DNA from: JAANXG01 sp034520625
Lineage (GTDB): Bacteria > Pseudomonadota > Gammaproteobacteria > Arenicellales > JAANXG01
Assembly: GCA_034520625.1 (NCBI GenBank)
Contig: JAXHNI010000014.1
Coordinates: 62,001 to 126,000, forward strand
Length of the DNA stretch: 64,000 nucleotides
Reading direction: 5' to 3'
In this document: positions 53,279-61,329 of the stretch, in pieces
How positions within the stretch are numbered: the stretch's first letter is position 1
How the letters are laid out: each line of letters begins with the position of its first letter
Translations under genes and position numbers: made by a program
The notes under the pieces: generated by a model
Told to the model about the DNA's origin: nothing
Databases searched by the model: none
Seen by the model: only the letters and a program-made list of their open reading frames with translations

Positions 53279-53869
53279 GCCAACGGCGAGTACCGGTGGT
53301 ATCCCATACATCATTCCTGCTACATCAAATGCAGACATGACATTGTCCTTCGAGTTTTGCCGGAATTCGTCTGGGGGAATCACACGACCGGCGCGGTTGG
53401 ATCCCCATACGATCGACCTCAAAGCAAGCACATCTTCAGTATGTGATGAAGCCTGCCCTTTGGGTTTGAAGGAGACGAATCCCTCGAAGAGACGGACTTC
53501 TGCATCCGTCGCCTCCGTTATCGTTCGCATCAGATACATTGCTGAGGTCATGACGGCGCACCCGAGCCCAACATACCAGTACCTCGTCTGGCTACCTTGT
53601 CTCTCGAATGCTCGTCCCACCGGGTTCCCGGATGCCTGGAAAGCAACGGAGAGCGGCGCCTCAATCACGAGATTGACCGGTGCTCTTGAAGATTGCATTG
53701 CTGCAACGGTGACCGCTTGGAGCTTTGCGAATGTGACGCTGCGAGGAGAGCCTTGGCCATCTAGGAATCCGCAACTCGCTGCTTTGCTGGCGAAACCAGG
53801 ATCGATGAAGATCCAATTCCCGGATTCCGGGACGACTTCTTCAACTTTGCCAGCGCGAATGCGTTTCAT
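53273..53869 (-). CDS. Hypothetical protein, possible RNase H-like fold
   Basis: 198 residues. An early WIFIDPGFASKAASCGFLD strand with aspartate, a middle PVNLVIEAPLSVAFQ strand with glutamate and a late SSHTEDVLALRSIVW helix with acidic residues are spaced as in RNase H-like nucleases of the DUF429 kind. I infer the fold from this pattern only. RYWYVGLGCAVMTSAMYLMR is a hydrophobic helix. The gene sits between attC 10 and the 3' end of the outer intron, 11 bp from it, so intron insertion separated it from the array side. Confidence 0.65.
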   Translation of the reverse strand: MKRIRAGKVEEVVPESGNWIFIDPGFASKAASCGFLDGQGSPRSVTFAKLQAVTVAAMQSSRAPVNLVIEAPLSVAFQASGNPVGRAFERQGSQTRYWYVGLGCAVMTSAMYLMRTITEATDAEVRLFEGFVSFKPKGQASSHTEDVLALRSIVWGSNRAGRVIPPDEFRQNSKDNVMSAFDVAGMMYGIPPVLAVGA

Positions 53870-53983
53870 GGCGCCTCTCGCGGTAGGAACGCCGGTTACC
53901 CGGCGCCCCCCGCACAGTCCCGGACGTGCAGTTTTCCCGCATCCGGTTCCTCGGTTGTACTCGCTTTCGCGACAGGCGCGTCT

Positions 53984-54514
53984 TTATACAAAAACCACAT
54001 GCTCCCGCTGCCTCTCAGTGTTCCTGGGGAACGCCACACCCAACTTCGCCAGAGCTTTGTTGAACTGACTCCAGCGAAAGCTGCACCGCTTGCCGCCGCG
54101 ACGATTCAGCCACTTGAAAGCGCATTGCAGCACCCAGCGGTAGAAACCGTGCAACGATTGCTGATTGCCGCGCAGCCCGAAGTAGTTGTAGTGTCCCACC
54201 AACTTCCGGTTTAACGCCAGCACGAACTGGCGACCCGGCAGATGGCGATTGGCGCGGACCCAGTCTTTCATCCGCCGCTTGGCGCGTTGCAACGTCTTGC
54301 GCGCCGTGCGTCTCATCACCCGAAGGTTACCCTGCCGATCCGTGTCCCAATACAGCTCGAAACCCAGAAAGGCAAAGCGCCGGCGTAGGCCGGGATGAAA
54401 GCGACTGAAGCGAAGGATACGGGTCTTGTCCGGCGCCACCCGCAGACCGAACTTCTCCAGTCGGCGTGGCAATGCCTTGTAGAACCGCTCGGCATCGTCC
54501 CGATACTGGAAGGC
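53984..54514 (-). CDS. ltrA: Outer intron reverse transcriptase/maturase, C-terminal part
   Basis: Codons for 176 residues starting AFQYRDDAERFYKALPRRLE, continuing with RFAFLGFELYWDTDR and the maturase/thumb region (HYNYFGLRGNQQSLHGFYRW). It begins exactly where the inner intron ends and is in frame with the N-terminal part at 56447. Joined, the protein is 462 residues with an intact palm-thumb junction YADDFVCAFQYRDDAERF. Alone it has no start codon of its own of good quality. Confidence 0.88.
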   Translation of the reverse strand, partial: AFQYRDDAERFYKALPRRLEKFGLRVAPDKTRILRFSRFHPGLRRRFAFLGFELYWDTDRQGNLRVMRRTARKTLQRAKRRMKDWVRANRHLPGRQFVLALNRKLVGHYNYFGLRGNQQSLHGFYRWVLQCAFKWLNRRGGKRCSFRWSQFNKALAKLGVAFPRNTERQREHVVFV

Positions 54515-56446
54515 ATCGGGTAGGAGGCGGGGTTGCCCCCGCCGTCCTCCCACACCACCGTACGTACGGTTCCGTATACGGCGGTTCATGAGCAACTCTG
54601 GAGCCGTCGCACAGTATCGAGCAGCGACACCAAACCCAGTCGATCAAAGAAGTCCTTGGGGAAGGCCGCGTTCATGTGACTGGCCCCGCTGTTCCACCAC
54701 GGGCCGCGCCCATTGGTGGCCGAGCGCCACGCGCGTTCCTCCCTCAGACCCGCCCGCAACAGGTGCCGGGCACGAGTGTAGGACCGTTTCCATTGCCGCC
54801 ACAGAATGCAGCGCAGCTTACGCCGTATCCAGCCATCAAGCACTTCCAGCGGCCCCTTGACGGCGGTCAGCCGAAAGAAGGCTGCCCAGCCGCGTAGCAG
54901 CGGGTTGAGCGCTTCGATGGTGTGGGCAAGACTCCGGCCCCGGGCTCCGCGCAGCACTTCACGCACCTTGTCGACAAACCGTCTGCGGCTGGCCGGCGCG
55001 ATGCGCAGTCTCGAAGCCTTGTGCCAACTCAGGCTATAACCCAGAAACTGCCGCTTCCAGGGTCGGTCCACGGCGCTCTTAGCCTCATTGACCTCGAGCT
55101 TGAGACGTTCCCCAACAAACCGGGTCAGGCTTGCCAGCACCCGTCGGCCCGCCGCCTCGCTTTTGACGTACACGTTGCAGTCATCGGCGTAACGACAGAA
55201 CCGGTGGCCCCGGCGCTCCAGCTCCCGGTCCAGCTCCGTCAGCAGGATATTCGACAGCAGTGGACTCAAGGGGCCGCCTTGTGGGGTCCCCTCGCGCCGG
55301 GGTGAGACCACCCCCTCTGCCATCAGTCCCGCTTCCAGGTACCGGCGGATTAGTTTCAGGATGCGCCTGTCCCTCACCTTCTCGGCCAGCTTGCCCATCA
55401 ACAGATCGTGGTTGACCCGGTCAAAGAACTTCTCCAGATCCATATCCACTACCCAGCGGTGGCCATCGGCCGCATGCCGCCGCGCCGCTTCCACCGCTTG
55501 ATGGGCGCTCTTCCCCGGCCGAAAGCCGTAGCTCGACTCGGAGAAGTCCGGTTCGAAGACCGGTGAGAGCACCTGATGCAACGCTTGCTGGATCAATCGA
55601 TCCATCAGCGTCGGGATGCCGAGTGTCCGCACCCCGCCCTGGGGCTTGGGGATGTCCACCCGGCGCACCGGCTGGGGAATGTACTCCCCTGCCAGCAGCT
55701 TGGCCTTGATCGTCGGCCAGTGCCGTTGCAGGTGCGCTTTGAACTCAACCCGGCCAATGCCATCGACGCCGGCCGCGCCTTTGTTCTTGAGCACCCGCTC
55801 GTAGGCCTTCCACAGGTTGCCGCGTTCGACCACGGCTTCCATCAGGTCGGCCCGCTCAGGCTCCGCTTTCGTCCGCAATCGGCTCGCTGACTCCGCCTCG
55901 ACGCGCCCAGCGCTTCGCTCCGGATACCGTCCGTCCCTCGTCGCTGGAGCTCCAGCATGTCGATGGATGGCTGTCTTCTTCGGCTTCATCAAGATACCAA
56001 TGCCTACTCACGGTGACTCATGTTCGGCCCTTCGTCGCTGCGGTAACAGCCACTACTACGGCCTCGGCTGACTTCTGCCGCCCCTTCCCGGCACCTCTCG
56101 GCACCGGTAGCACTCGGGCAGGGCAACAGACCTCCCAGGGTAAGACGCGCGACCTTCACACTTATGCCCGCCGCATATACGTCCGCCGTCTCCGTGCAAG
56201 TACCGGGCTTTGAAGATATACGCCTTCTCACCCACGGCGGCCGCCTCGTATGCGATTCCTGTTCGTCGGGCCAGTGCTTTGCCTTCGGCTTCCTTCAGAT
56301 CCCACCTCGCGGCGGGCACCCTTGCCGTTCGGCTAGTGGTTCCCCTCGCCGGGCCCACAGGGGACTTTCACCCCCAAGTCATCCGGCCACCACCACGTGT
56401 ACCGGAACAGCGCCAGTCAAGGCGCTGCGCGCCATGCCTGGCGCAC
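54515..56446 (-). mobile_element. Inner group IIC-like intron (twintron)
   Basis: 1932 bp, a multiple of three. It begins GTGCGCCAGGCATGG at 56446 and ends CTCCTACCCGAT at 54515. The domain V region (CGTACGTACGGTGGTGTGG) and the domain VI hairpin (GCGGGG loop CCCCGC) match the group IIC pattern of the Oceanobacillus iheyensis intron from memory. It carries a complete RT. It sits 9 nt after a 9-bp hairpin in the host gene, as IIC introns prefer. Confidence 0.88.
54586..55989 (-). CDS. ltrA: Inner intron reverse transcriptase/maturase
   Basis: 467 residues from ATG 55989. RT blocks are in order: RRVDIPKPQGGVRTLGIPT, FEPDFSESSYGFRPGKSAHQ, WVVDMDLEKFFDRVNHDLL, EGTPQGGPLSPLLSNILL, and the catalytic RYADDCNVYV. 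The thumb/maturase region ends GPWWNSGASHMN and DRLGLVSLLDTVRRLQ. This is the class of RT usual for IIC introns in bacteria; no endonuclease domain is present, which fits that class. It lies within the inner intron's domain IV, and its 3' end is 71 bp from the intron 3' boundary. It appears intact and should allow splicing and mobility. Confidence 0.92.
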   Translation of the reverse strand: MKPKKTAIHRHAGAPATRDGRYPERSAGRVEAESASRLRTKAEPERADLMEAVVERGNLWKAYERVLKNKGAAGVDGIGRVEFKAHLQRHWPTIKAKLLAGEYIPQPVRRVDIPKPQGGVRTLGIPTLMDRLIQQALHQVLSPVFEPDFSESSYGFRPGKSAHQAVEAARRHAADGHRWVVDMDLEKFFDRVNHDLLMGKLAEKVRDRRILKLIRRYLEAGLMAEGVVSPRREGTPQGGPLSPLLSNILLTELDRELERRGHRFCRYADDCNVYVKSEAAGRRVLASLTRFVGERLKLEVNEAKSAVDRPWKRQFLGYSLSWHKASRLRIAPASRRRFVDKVREVLRGARGRSLAHTIEALNPLLRGWAAFFRLTAVKGPLEVLDGWIRRKLRCILWRQWKRSYTRARHLLRAGLREERAWRSATNGRGPWWNSGASHMNAAFPKDFFDRLGLVSLLDTVRRLQSCS

Positions 56447-57304
56447 GCACACGAAATCATCCGCATAGCGGATGATCAGCGCTTGGCCGCCACAGTGTGG
56501 CTTGACCACCCGCTCGAACCAAAGGTCCAAGGCATAGTGAAGGTAGACGTTGGCCAGTATCGGAGAAACAATGCCGCCTTGCGGGGTCCCAGTCACCGGG
56601 TGCAGGACCTGCCCGTCGGTGTCCAGGATACCCGCCTTCAGCCATTTACGAATGAGGTTGAGAAAGGCCCGGTCGTCGATCCGCAGGCTCACCATCCGCA
56701 GCAGCCAGTCGTGGTCGATGTCATCGAAGAAGCTTCGTATATCAGCCTCTACCACATGACCCAACTTGCTGTATTGAAGATTGAACCCCAGATCAGCGAC
56801 CGCCTCCTTGGCCCCGCGTCCAGGACGATAGCCATAACTGACAAGTAGGAAATCCTGCTCGTAGATGGCGTTCAAAAGCTTGGCGCAGGCCCGCTGCACC
56901 AGCTTATCTTCCAGGGCGGGAATCCCCAGCGGCCGGTAACCGCCGTTGTCCTTCGGGATATAACAGCGCCGGACCAGCTTCGTCCGGTAGCGTTTCGTCT
57001 TCAGTCGCTGTGCCAAGTCCCGAATATTGGCGTCGAGATCCTGCTCGTACACCTGGGCCGTCACTGCATCCACGCCACTGGCCGCGTCCTTATTCAGATC
57101 GCGCCAGCACGCATGCAGCAGCTCGGCGTTCAGCTCCCGGTACAGATCCCGAAAACGATGGTCTTTGCAGGCTCGCGCCCGCTTGGCTATTCCCCGCAGT
57201 GAGGTTGGCTCGTGTTCATCCAGCCCTACAGTGTCCGGCACGAGTTTCCTTTGCGGGCTACGTACTTCCGTCAAGTCCTTCCCCTTGTAGTGGGCTTTCC
57301 CCAC
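56447..57304 (-). CDS. ltrA: Outer intron reverse transcriptase/maturase, N-terminal part
   Basis: 286 codons from ATG 57304 (MGKAHYKGKDLTEVRSPQRK). RT blocks 1-5 are seen: AASGVDAVTAQVYEQDL, RRCYIPKDNGGYRPLGIPAL, EQDFLLVSYGYRPGRGAKEA, VVEADIRSFFDDIDHDWLL, TGTPQGGIVSPILANVYLHY and the catalytic IIRYADDFVC. It is cut directly after VC by the inner intron; unspliced reading would continue ten codons into intron sequence and stop at 56417. The C-terminal half is at 53984-54514 in the same frame. Confidence 0.9.
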
Positions 57305-57820
57305 TTCTGAGTACTATGCTTGATAAGACACCCCGACGGCATCTAGCCACCTTACGGCGACCCACCTGGCTCTCGGTCCGGATGTTCCACCGGTTTAGGC
57401 TTCGGTATACCGCCGTATCCGGGTTTCCCCTTCGTGCCTCAATAACCGCATGCCTTGCCAGTGGCCGGTCCACGCCAGGAGCCCATCGGGACTTCCCGAG
57501 TTCTACGACGCATCTCTTCCTGCATGCCACGGCCTGAGGACTCCGCCGGATCGCCGCATCCTCGCCAGAATCGGATGCTTAATGTTGCCTTCGGGCACGT
57601 TAAAACCCTCGGCATCCGGAAATACGCTTATCGAAGCTGTACCAGCACTTCAGGGTGCGCGACCACCCCTGCGGCCTACAGGATTCTCTGTCTACGCTTA
57701 ACCTGTCTTGTTCGCACCTCCGTACTCCGCCACAGGTCCAAGACTCGATACGGGTGGGTGGCTAGCCCTTACCCGACGGGGACTCTCACCCCGTAAGATG
57801 CGCCGAGCTTTGCTCGGCGC

Positions 57821-57918
57821 GATAACGACGGCGCTCAGCGGCGCTTGACGGCGACTGACCGGAGCGGCAGCGAAGGGAGGAAGCGGTCAAGCATCCGACT
57901 GCAGCGCCCTTGTTATGT
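57821..57918 (-). repeat. attC site 11, bordering the outer intron
   Basis: Common type, minus strand CATAACAAGGGCG to GCGCCGTCGTTATC. The outer intron starts right after its R' box. Confidence 0.85.
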
Positions 57919-57922
57919 GTGG

Positions 57923-58675
57923 TTATAGCGTCTCGCAAAACTGAATTGCCTCCGGGCATTTTAAGTCTAGTGGTTCGGTGACATCTCCAGGCATTTTCCA
58001 CACAAATCGATACTCACACTGGTGAGCATACTTATCCGGTTTGACGAAATACTTAGCCTCACTCGTCAGATCCAATAGCCGAGAGGAAATCGTACCGAAA
58101 TCAAAATCCGCGTCGACGCTACCAACGACTACCTTATCCCTACTGTACGCACACTTAGAGTACCAATGCTTTTCAGACTGGATTTTCTCAGCCACTGCCT
58201 CTGTAAAGCCTGCAATGTCACGGATCCGCATGCCAGCATCATATCCAAATCGCCCCAGGCAATTCGGGTCAGGCTCTCCTGCAAAGCAGCAGTAGATATA
58301 GTTGTCAAATCCGCCCCCAATTTCCACAAAAGCCGTAGTCGGCGGACAATTACCTACAAGGATGAACGAACCTTCCTGTCGATCGCCAATTTCTTCTTGA
58401 TCATACTGATTGTAGTAGCGGAAATTCCCCAATCTAAGCGAACCGTCACGAAAGAACGCATCGACGTGCTCTCGTCGGGCCATCTTAACGACTTCCGTAG
58501 TAGGTATTCCGTTTAGCGGGATCGCCTCTTCGTATACAACTTCGGCGAATTTATCTCTGGGTATTGGCTGATCCAAGTACAAGCGATTCAGCAAAGCCCC
58601 AGAAACGGCACGAATGACTTCATCGTTAACGTCTCGATAAATCAGATAACTGGAAATGTACGTTGCCCGGTTCAT
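57923..58675 (-). CDS. Hypothetical cassette protein
   Basis: 250 residues, soluble. Landmarks: VKMARREHVDAFFRDGSLRL, GNFRYYNQYDQEEIGDRQEG, a FDNYIYCCFAGEPDP segment, and a C-terminal HQCEYRFVWKMPGD with final CPEAIQFCE. The combination FxDGSLxLGxxxYY and YxHxxEYRxVW recalls DUF2971-like proteins seen in defence-rich loci, but I do not assert that family. Single-gene cassette between attC 11 and 12. Confidence 0.7.
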   Translation of the reverse strand: MNRATYISSYLIYRDVNDEVIRAVSGALLNRLYLDQPIPRDKFAEVVYEEAIPLNGIPTTEVVKMARREHVDAFFRDGSLRLGNFRYYNQYDQEEIGDRQEGSFILVGNCPPTTAFVEIGGGFDNYIYCCFAGEPDPNCLGRFGYDAGMRIRDIAGFTEAVAEKIQSEKHWYSKCAYSRDKVVVGSVDADFDFGTISSRLLDLTSEAKYFVKPDKYAHQCEYRFVWKMPGDVTEPLDLKCPEAIQFCETL

Positions 58676-58678
58676 TCC

Positions 58679-58776
58679 ACATAACGTCGGCGCTCAGCCG
58701 CGCTTGACGGCGACCAACTGAAGCGGCAGCGAAGGGCGGGAGCGATCAAGCGTCGGCTGAAGCTAATTGTTAGCTT
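58679..58776 (-). repeat. attC site 12
   Basis: Common type with drift at one end: minus strand GCTAACAATTAGC to GCGCCGACGTTATGTG. Confidence 0.85.
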
Positions 58777-58781
58777 CATAT

Positions 58782-59450
58782 CTACCCTGGAACGCATAGT
58801 GATAGTAGGCCAATAAAAGTACTGATAGCGCCGAAAAATATCGCCACTCCCAGAGCAACTCGTGTGTAGAATATGGATCGCGCGTATCTCATTTCTTCTT
58901 TCGTTCTGTACCCGTTGGCAACGAATTCTTTCAGCTCTGGAGTTGGCACGAGCGGAGAACTAACGAAACTACTGACAACGTCATAAATAGACGATTCATG
59001 CTTTTTAAACACCAACCCCTCGAACTGCTTTGTGCCGTGCGAATCGTATATCCATCCAGGATCGGTCGGCTTAATGTGATACCCAGCTTTATTCAGGACA
59101 ATTTCACTTTCTCGATTCTGTGAAATATCATCAAAATCCTTGCACATAATGAATAGCGATTCTTTCGCCGAGAAGCGTATGCTGTGGATGTATCTTTCGG
59201 CTCTTAGATACTCAATCAGTGATAGCAACTCAAGAATTTCTGCCAACCGTTGGCGGTTGGAAGACTCTTCCTTCTTGCCTCTTAGATATAGTATGGCTAC
59301 TTCCTGTTTGGGCAAGAAAGCCAACGCGAGTCCGCTATCAATCGAGAACAGCTCATCTGAAATGAACTTAGAGACGGTAATAAGCTCTGTTGGATCAACT
59401 CCGGACAGATGCTTCAGGACTTTCTTTTCATAGTCGCTCAAACTTCGCAT
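58782..59450 (-). CDS. Hypothetical protein with C-terminal membrane anchor
   Basis: 222 residues. N-terminal helical region (SDYEKKVLKHLSGVDPTELI), a middle with LPKQEVAILYLRGKKEESSN and a C-terminal hydrophobic stretch TRVALGVAIFFGAISTFIGL (about 195-218) that is probably one transmembrane helix facing inward. GC is clearly lower than that of the flanking chromosome. Unknown family, single-gene cassette. Confidence 0.7.
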   Translation of the reverse strand: MRSLSDYEKKVLKHLSGVDPTELITVSKFISDELFSIDSGLALAFLPKQEVAILYLRGKKEESSNRQRLAEILELLSLIEYLRAERYIHSIRFSAKESLFIMCKDFDDISQNRESEIVLNKAGYHIKPTDPGWIYDSHGTKQFEGLVFKKHESSIYDVVSSFVSSPLVPTPELKEFVANGYRTKEEMRYARSIFYTRVALGVAIFFGAISTFIGLLSLCVPG

Positions 59451-59470
59451 GGGTCGACTTGCCGTTTTAA

Positions 59471-59568
59471 GCTAACGTCGGCGATGAGCCGCGCTTGACG
59501 GCGACCAAGCGGAGCGGCAGCGAAGCGACCGAGCTGTCAAGCGTCGGACTGCAGCGCCCTTGTTAGAA
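59471..59568 (-). repeat. attC site 13
   Basis: Common type, minus strand TCTAACAAGGGCG to CATCGCCGACGTTAGC. Confidence 0.85.
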
Positions 59569-59578
59569 GTCCTTCTCC

Positions 59579-59890
59579 TTACCGGCACTGAGGCAGTTCC
59601 GAGCGATACGTAGGTTCTCCTGTAAGTGATTTATAGGCAAGACCCTCAGTCTTTTGTACGCTCGGTACCCGAATCACCAACACAACGTCCTCATTAAGTG
59701 ACTTTGCTTTTTCCGAGTAGTTGTCGCGCCATTCCTGCGGTGCCGAGAACAGTTTCTCCTCAGCTGCAATCGTGATCTGATACTCCGAACAGTTGGGACA
59801 GGAGAAGTATTTTCGATTGTCATAGTCTGCGAGACAGTATTCAGCCAACGTATCGCAAAGCACACATTTCTGTTTGTAAAATTGGGGCAT
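59579..59890 (-). CDS. Small zinc-ribbon-like protein
   Basis: 103 residues. Two CxxC pairs, CVLC near residue 9 and CPNC near residue 32, are spaced as in a zinc ribbon, with YFSCPNCSEYQI typical of such folds. The C-terminal half is rich in charged residues with VVLVIRVPSVQ. The role is unknown; nucleic-acid or protein binding is a guess. Single-gene cassette. Confidence 0.7.
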   Translation of the reverse strand: MPQFYKQKCVLCDTLAEYCLADYDNRKYFSCPNCSEYQITIAAEEKLFSAPQEWRDNYSEKAKSLNEDVVLVIRVPSVQKTEGLAYKSLTGEPTYRSELPQCR

Positions 59891-59910
59891 ACGGCCTCCT
59901 TTATTGTGAC

Positions 59911-60010
59911 TTCTAACGTCGGCGATGAGCCGCGCTTGACGGCGACCAAGCGGAGCGGCAGCGAAGGGCGGGAGCAGTCAAGCGTCGGTCTCCATCGCCC
60001 TTGTTATGCG
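59911..60010 (-). repeat. attC site 14
   Basis: Common type, minus strand CATAACAAGGGCG to CATCGCCGACGTTAGAA. The hicB stop codon lies inside its R''. Confidence 0.85.
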
Positions 60011-60222
60011 GCTACTTCCACAAACTCGACACTCGAAGACGGTGGAGGGACCGGCTCTCCCTCCTCTTTCAGGCCTTCAATATGGAATTCAATAGCTTCT
60101 TGGATAAGACGAATGGCCTCTTCTTTCGTATCTCCCGCAGCGACGCAACCGGGAAGGTCAGGCACATACGCCCCATAGCTAGACTTGCCCTTTTCAACTA
60201 CAACTGCATAGCGCATATCCAC
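60004..60222 (-). CDS. hicB: HicB-family antitoxin
   Basis: 72 residues. YAVVVEKGKSSYGAYVPDLP and GCVAAGDTKEEAIRLIQEAI are the RNase-H-like HicB core; the short C-terminus lacks an obvious DNA-binding domain. HicB neutralises HicA and often represses the operon. It is 3 bp downstream of hicA; the stop codon TAA is part of attC 14. Confidence 0.92.
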   Translation of the reverse strand: MDMRYAVVVEKGKSSYGAYVPDLPGCVAAGDTKEEAIRLIQEAIEFHIEGLKEEGEPVPPPSSSVEFVEVAA

Positions 60223-60225
60223 ACC

Positions 60226-60414
60226 TCACTGTTTCAAGCCAGCTTGCTTTAAAACTGCATTCAACGTCCCAGGGGGTACTTCCACACCCGGCTTTCCTGC
60301 TACCGTAACTTTACCCCTTTTCGCGGGATGCTTGAACTGCCGGTGACTCCCTCTGGTTCTGACAAGATACCAACCGTCTTGCTCCAGCGTTATTATCAAT
60401 TCCCTGACTTTCAT
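60226..60414 (-). CDS. hicA: HicA-family mRNA interferase toxin
   Basis: 62 residues of dsRBD-like fold. The catalytic histidine is H24 in RTRGSHRQFKHP, then KVTVAGKPG and LNAVLKQAGL. HicA cleaves mRNA. It precedes hicB as in the classic order and forms a two-gene cassette with it. Confidence 0.93.
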   Translation of the reverse strand: MKVRELIITLEQDGWYLVRTRGSHRQFKHPAKRGKVTVAGKPGVEVPPGTLNAVLKQAGLKQ

Positions 60415-60452
60415 AGCCTCCTCACAATTCTGGTTTCTAGCTTCTATCTGAC

Positions 60453-60553
60453 CGCATAACGTTGGCGATGAGCCGCGGTTGACTGCGACCGACTGGAGCG
60501 GCAGCGAAAGGAGGAAGCAGTCAAGCGTCGGTCTCCATCGCCCTTGTTATGCG
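60453..60553 (-). repeat. attC site 15
   Basis: Common type, minus strand CATAACAAGGGCG to CATCGCCAACGTTATGCG. The higA stop lies inside its R''. Confidence 0.85.
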
Positions 60554-60840
60554 GCATTCAATCGCTTGACTTTGATACTACGATTGGCCTTCTTGGCGAT
60601 CCAAAGATCGTATTGCATCTGCTGATTCAACCAACTCTCCGGCGTAGTATCGAAAGCCTTCGACAGCCGTAGTGCCATCTCTGGGCTAATGCCAGCACGA
60701 CCATTTAGTATCGCCGACAAGGTCTTCCGGCTGACACCAAGTGCCTCCGCCGCTTCAGTTACGCTCAGCTCCAAAGGCAGCAGACAAAGCTCTCGAATAA
60801 TCTCGCCCGGGTGGGGAGGATTGTGCATCTGTGTCGTCAT
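60547..60840 (-). CDS. higA: HigA-family antitoxin
   Basis: 97 residues. NPPHPGEIIRELCLLPLELS followed by an HTH (VTEAAEALGVSRKTLSAIL) and FDTTPESWLNQQMQYDLW is the HigA/VapI pattern. It represses the operon and blocks HigB. It begins 2 bp after higB ends, order higB-higA as usual for this family. Confidence 0.93.
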   Translation of the reverse strand: MTTQMHNPPHPGEIIRELCLLPLELSVTEAAEALGVSRKTLSAILNGRAGISPEMALRLSKAFDTTPESWLNQQMQYDLWIAKKANRSIKVKRLNAA

Positions 60841-60842
60841 AT

Positions 60843-61121
60843 CTAATGGTAGTCCTCGTAGTCCACGTCTACGGCGTCCGGCCCGTCAAACTTGAAAGTA
60901 ACCCGCCAGTTTCCGCTGACCCTTACCGACCATCGTCCGCGTTGCTTCCCTCGCAATTGATGTAGATGAAGCCCGGGAAGGTCCATATCCTTAGGCGAAG
61001 TCGCGGCCTGTAATCGGCCCAGCACCAATCTTAATCGGGGTCCGTGTTCGGCCTGGACACCTGATTTTGAGCCTCTCGCAAAGAAGCGTTCCAGCCCCTT
61101 GTGTCGGAAGCTACGGATCAT
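60843..61121 (-). CDS. higB: HigB-family mRNA interferase toxin
   Basis: 92 residues of RelE fold. MIRSFRHKGLERFFARGS, LRLVLGRLQAATSPKDMDLP and SVRVSGNWRVTFKF are the HigB signature. Ribosome-dependent mRNA cleavage is the known family activity. Same cassette as higA. Confidence 0.93.
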   Translation of the reverse strand: MIRSFRHKGLERFFARGSKSGVQAEHGPRLRLVLGRLQAATSPKDMDLPGLHLHQLRGKQRGRWSVRVSGNWRVTFKFDGPDAVDVDYEDYH

Positions 61122-61166
61122 CTTCCTAAGCGTAACCTATCCCGTTACATGTTACAAGCCGTCGCC

Positions 61167-61290
61167 GCATAACGAATGACATGGACCTCCCCACCCTGGC
61201 GGCGCTCAGCCGCGCTTTACGGCGACCAACCGGAGCGGCAGCGAAGGGCGGAAGCGGTCAAGCGTCGGACTCCATCGCCCTTGTTATGCA
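61167..61290 (-). repeat. attC site 16, carrying an IS1111-type scar
   Basis: Common type, but between the GCATAAC end and the GCGCTCAGCC part it holds GAATGACATGGACCTCCC and 12 more bases (61174-61203) identical to the left end of the IS at 62344. The L'/R' spacing is therefore enlarged by about 27 bp. Confidence 0.85.
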
Positions 61291-61329
61291 TTGCGCATTT
61301 TCCTCTTCCCAATACGTCAACAGGGATTG

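Larger units (their letters stand above)
53880..57821 (-). mobile_element. Outer group II intron, interrupted by an inner intron
   Basis: On the minus strand the element begins directly after the GTTAT of attC 11 (5' end near 57821, approximate to a few bases) and ends near 53880, just before the next cassette gene. The 5' region has the GGGGTGAGAGTCCCC segment typical of domain I. The 3' end has a domain-V-like GCACGTCC hairpin (about 53925-53950) and a domain-VI hairpin ending ...TACCGCGA. It encodes a reverse transcriptase that is split by the inner intron. Length without the inner element is about 2.0 kb, normal for a group II intron with an ORF. Confidence 0.85.

Noticed and set aside
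56417..57304. Outer RT as a simple truncated pseudogene
   Set aside because: Its C-terminal half is present at 53984-54514 in frame, and the segment between has intron ends and its own RT.
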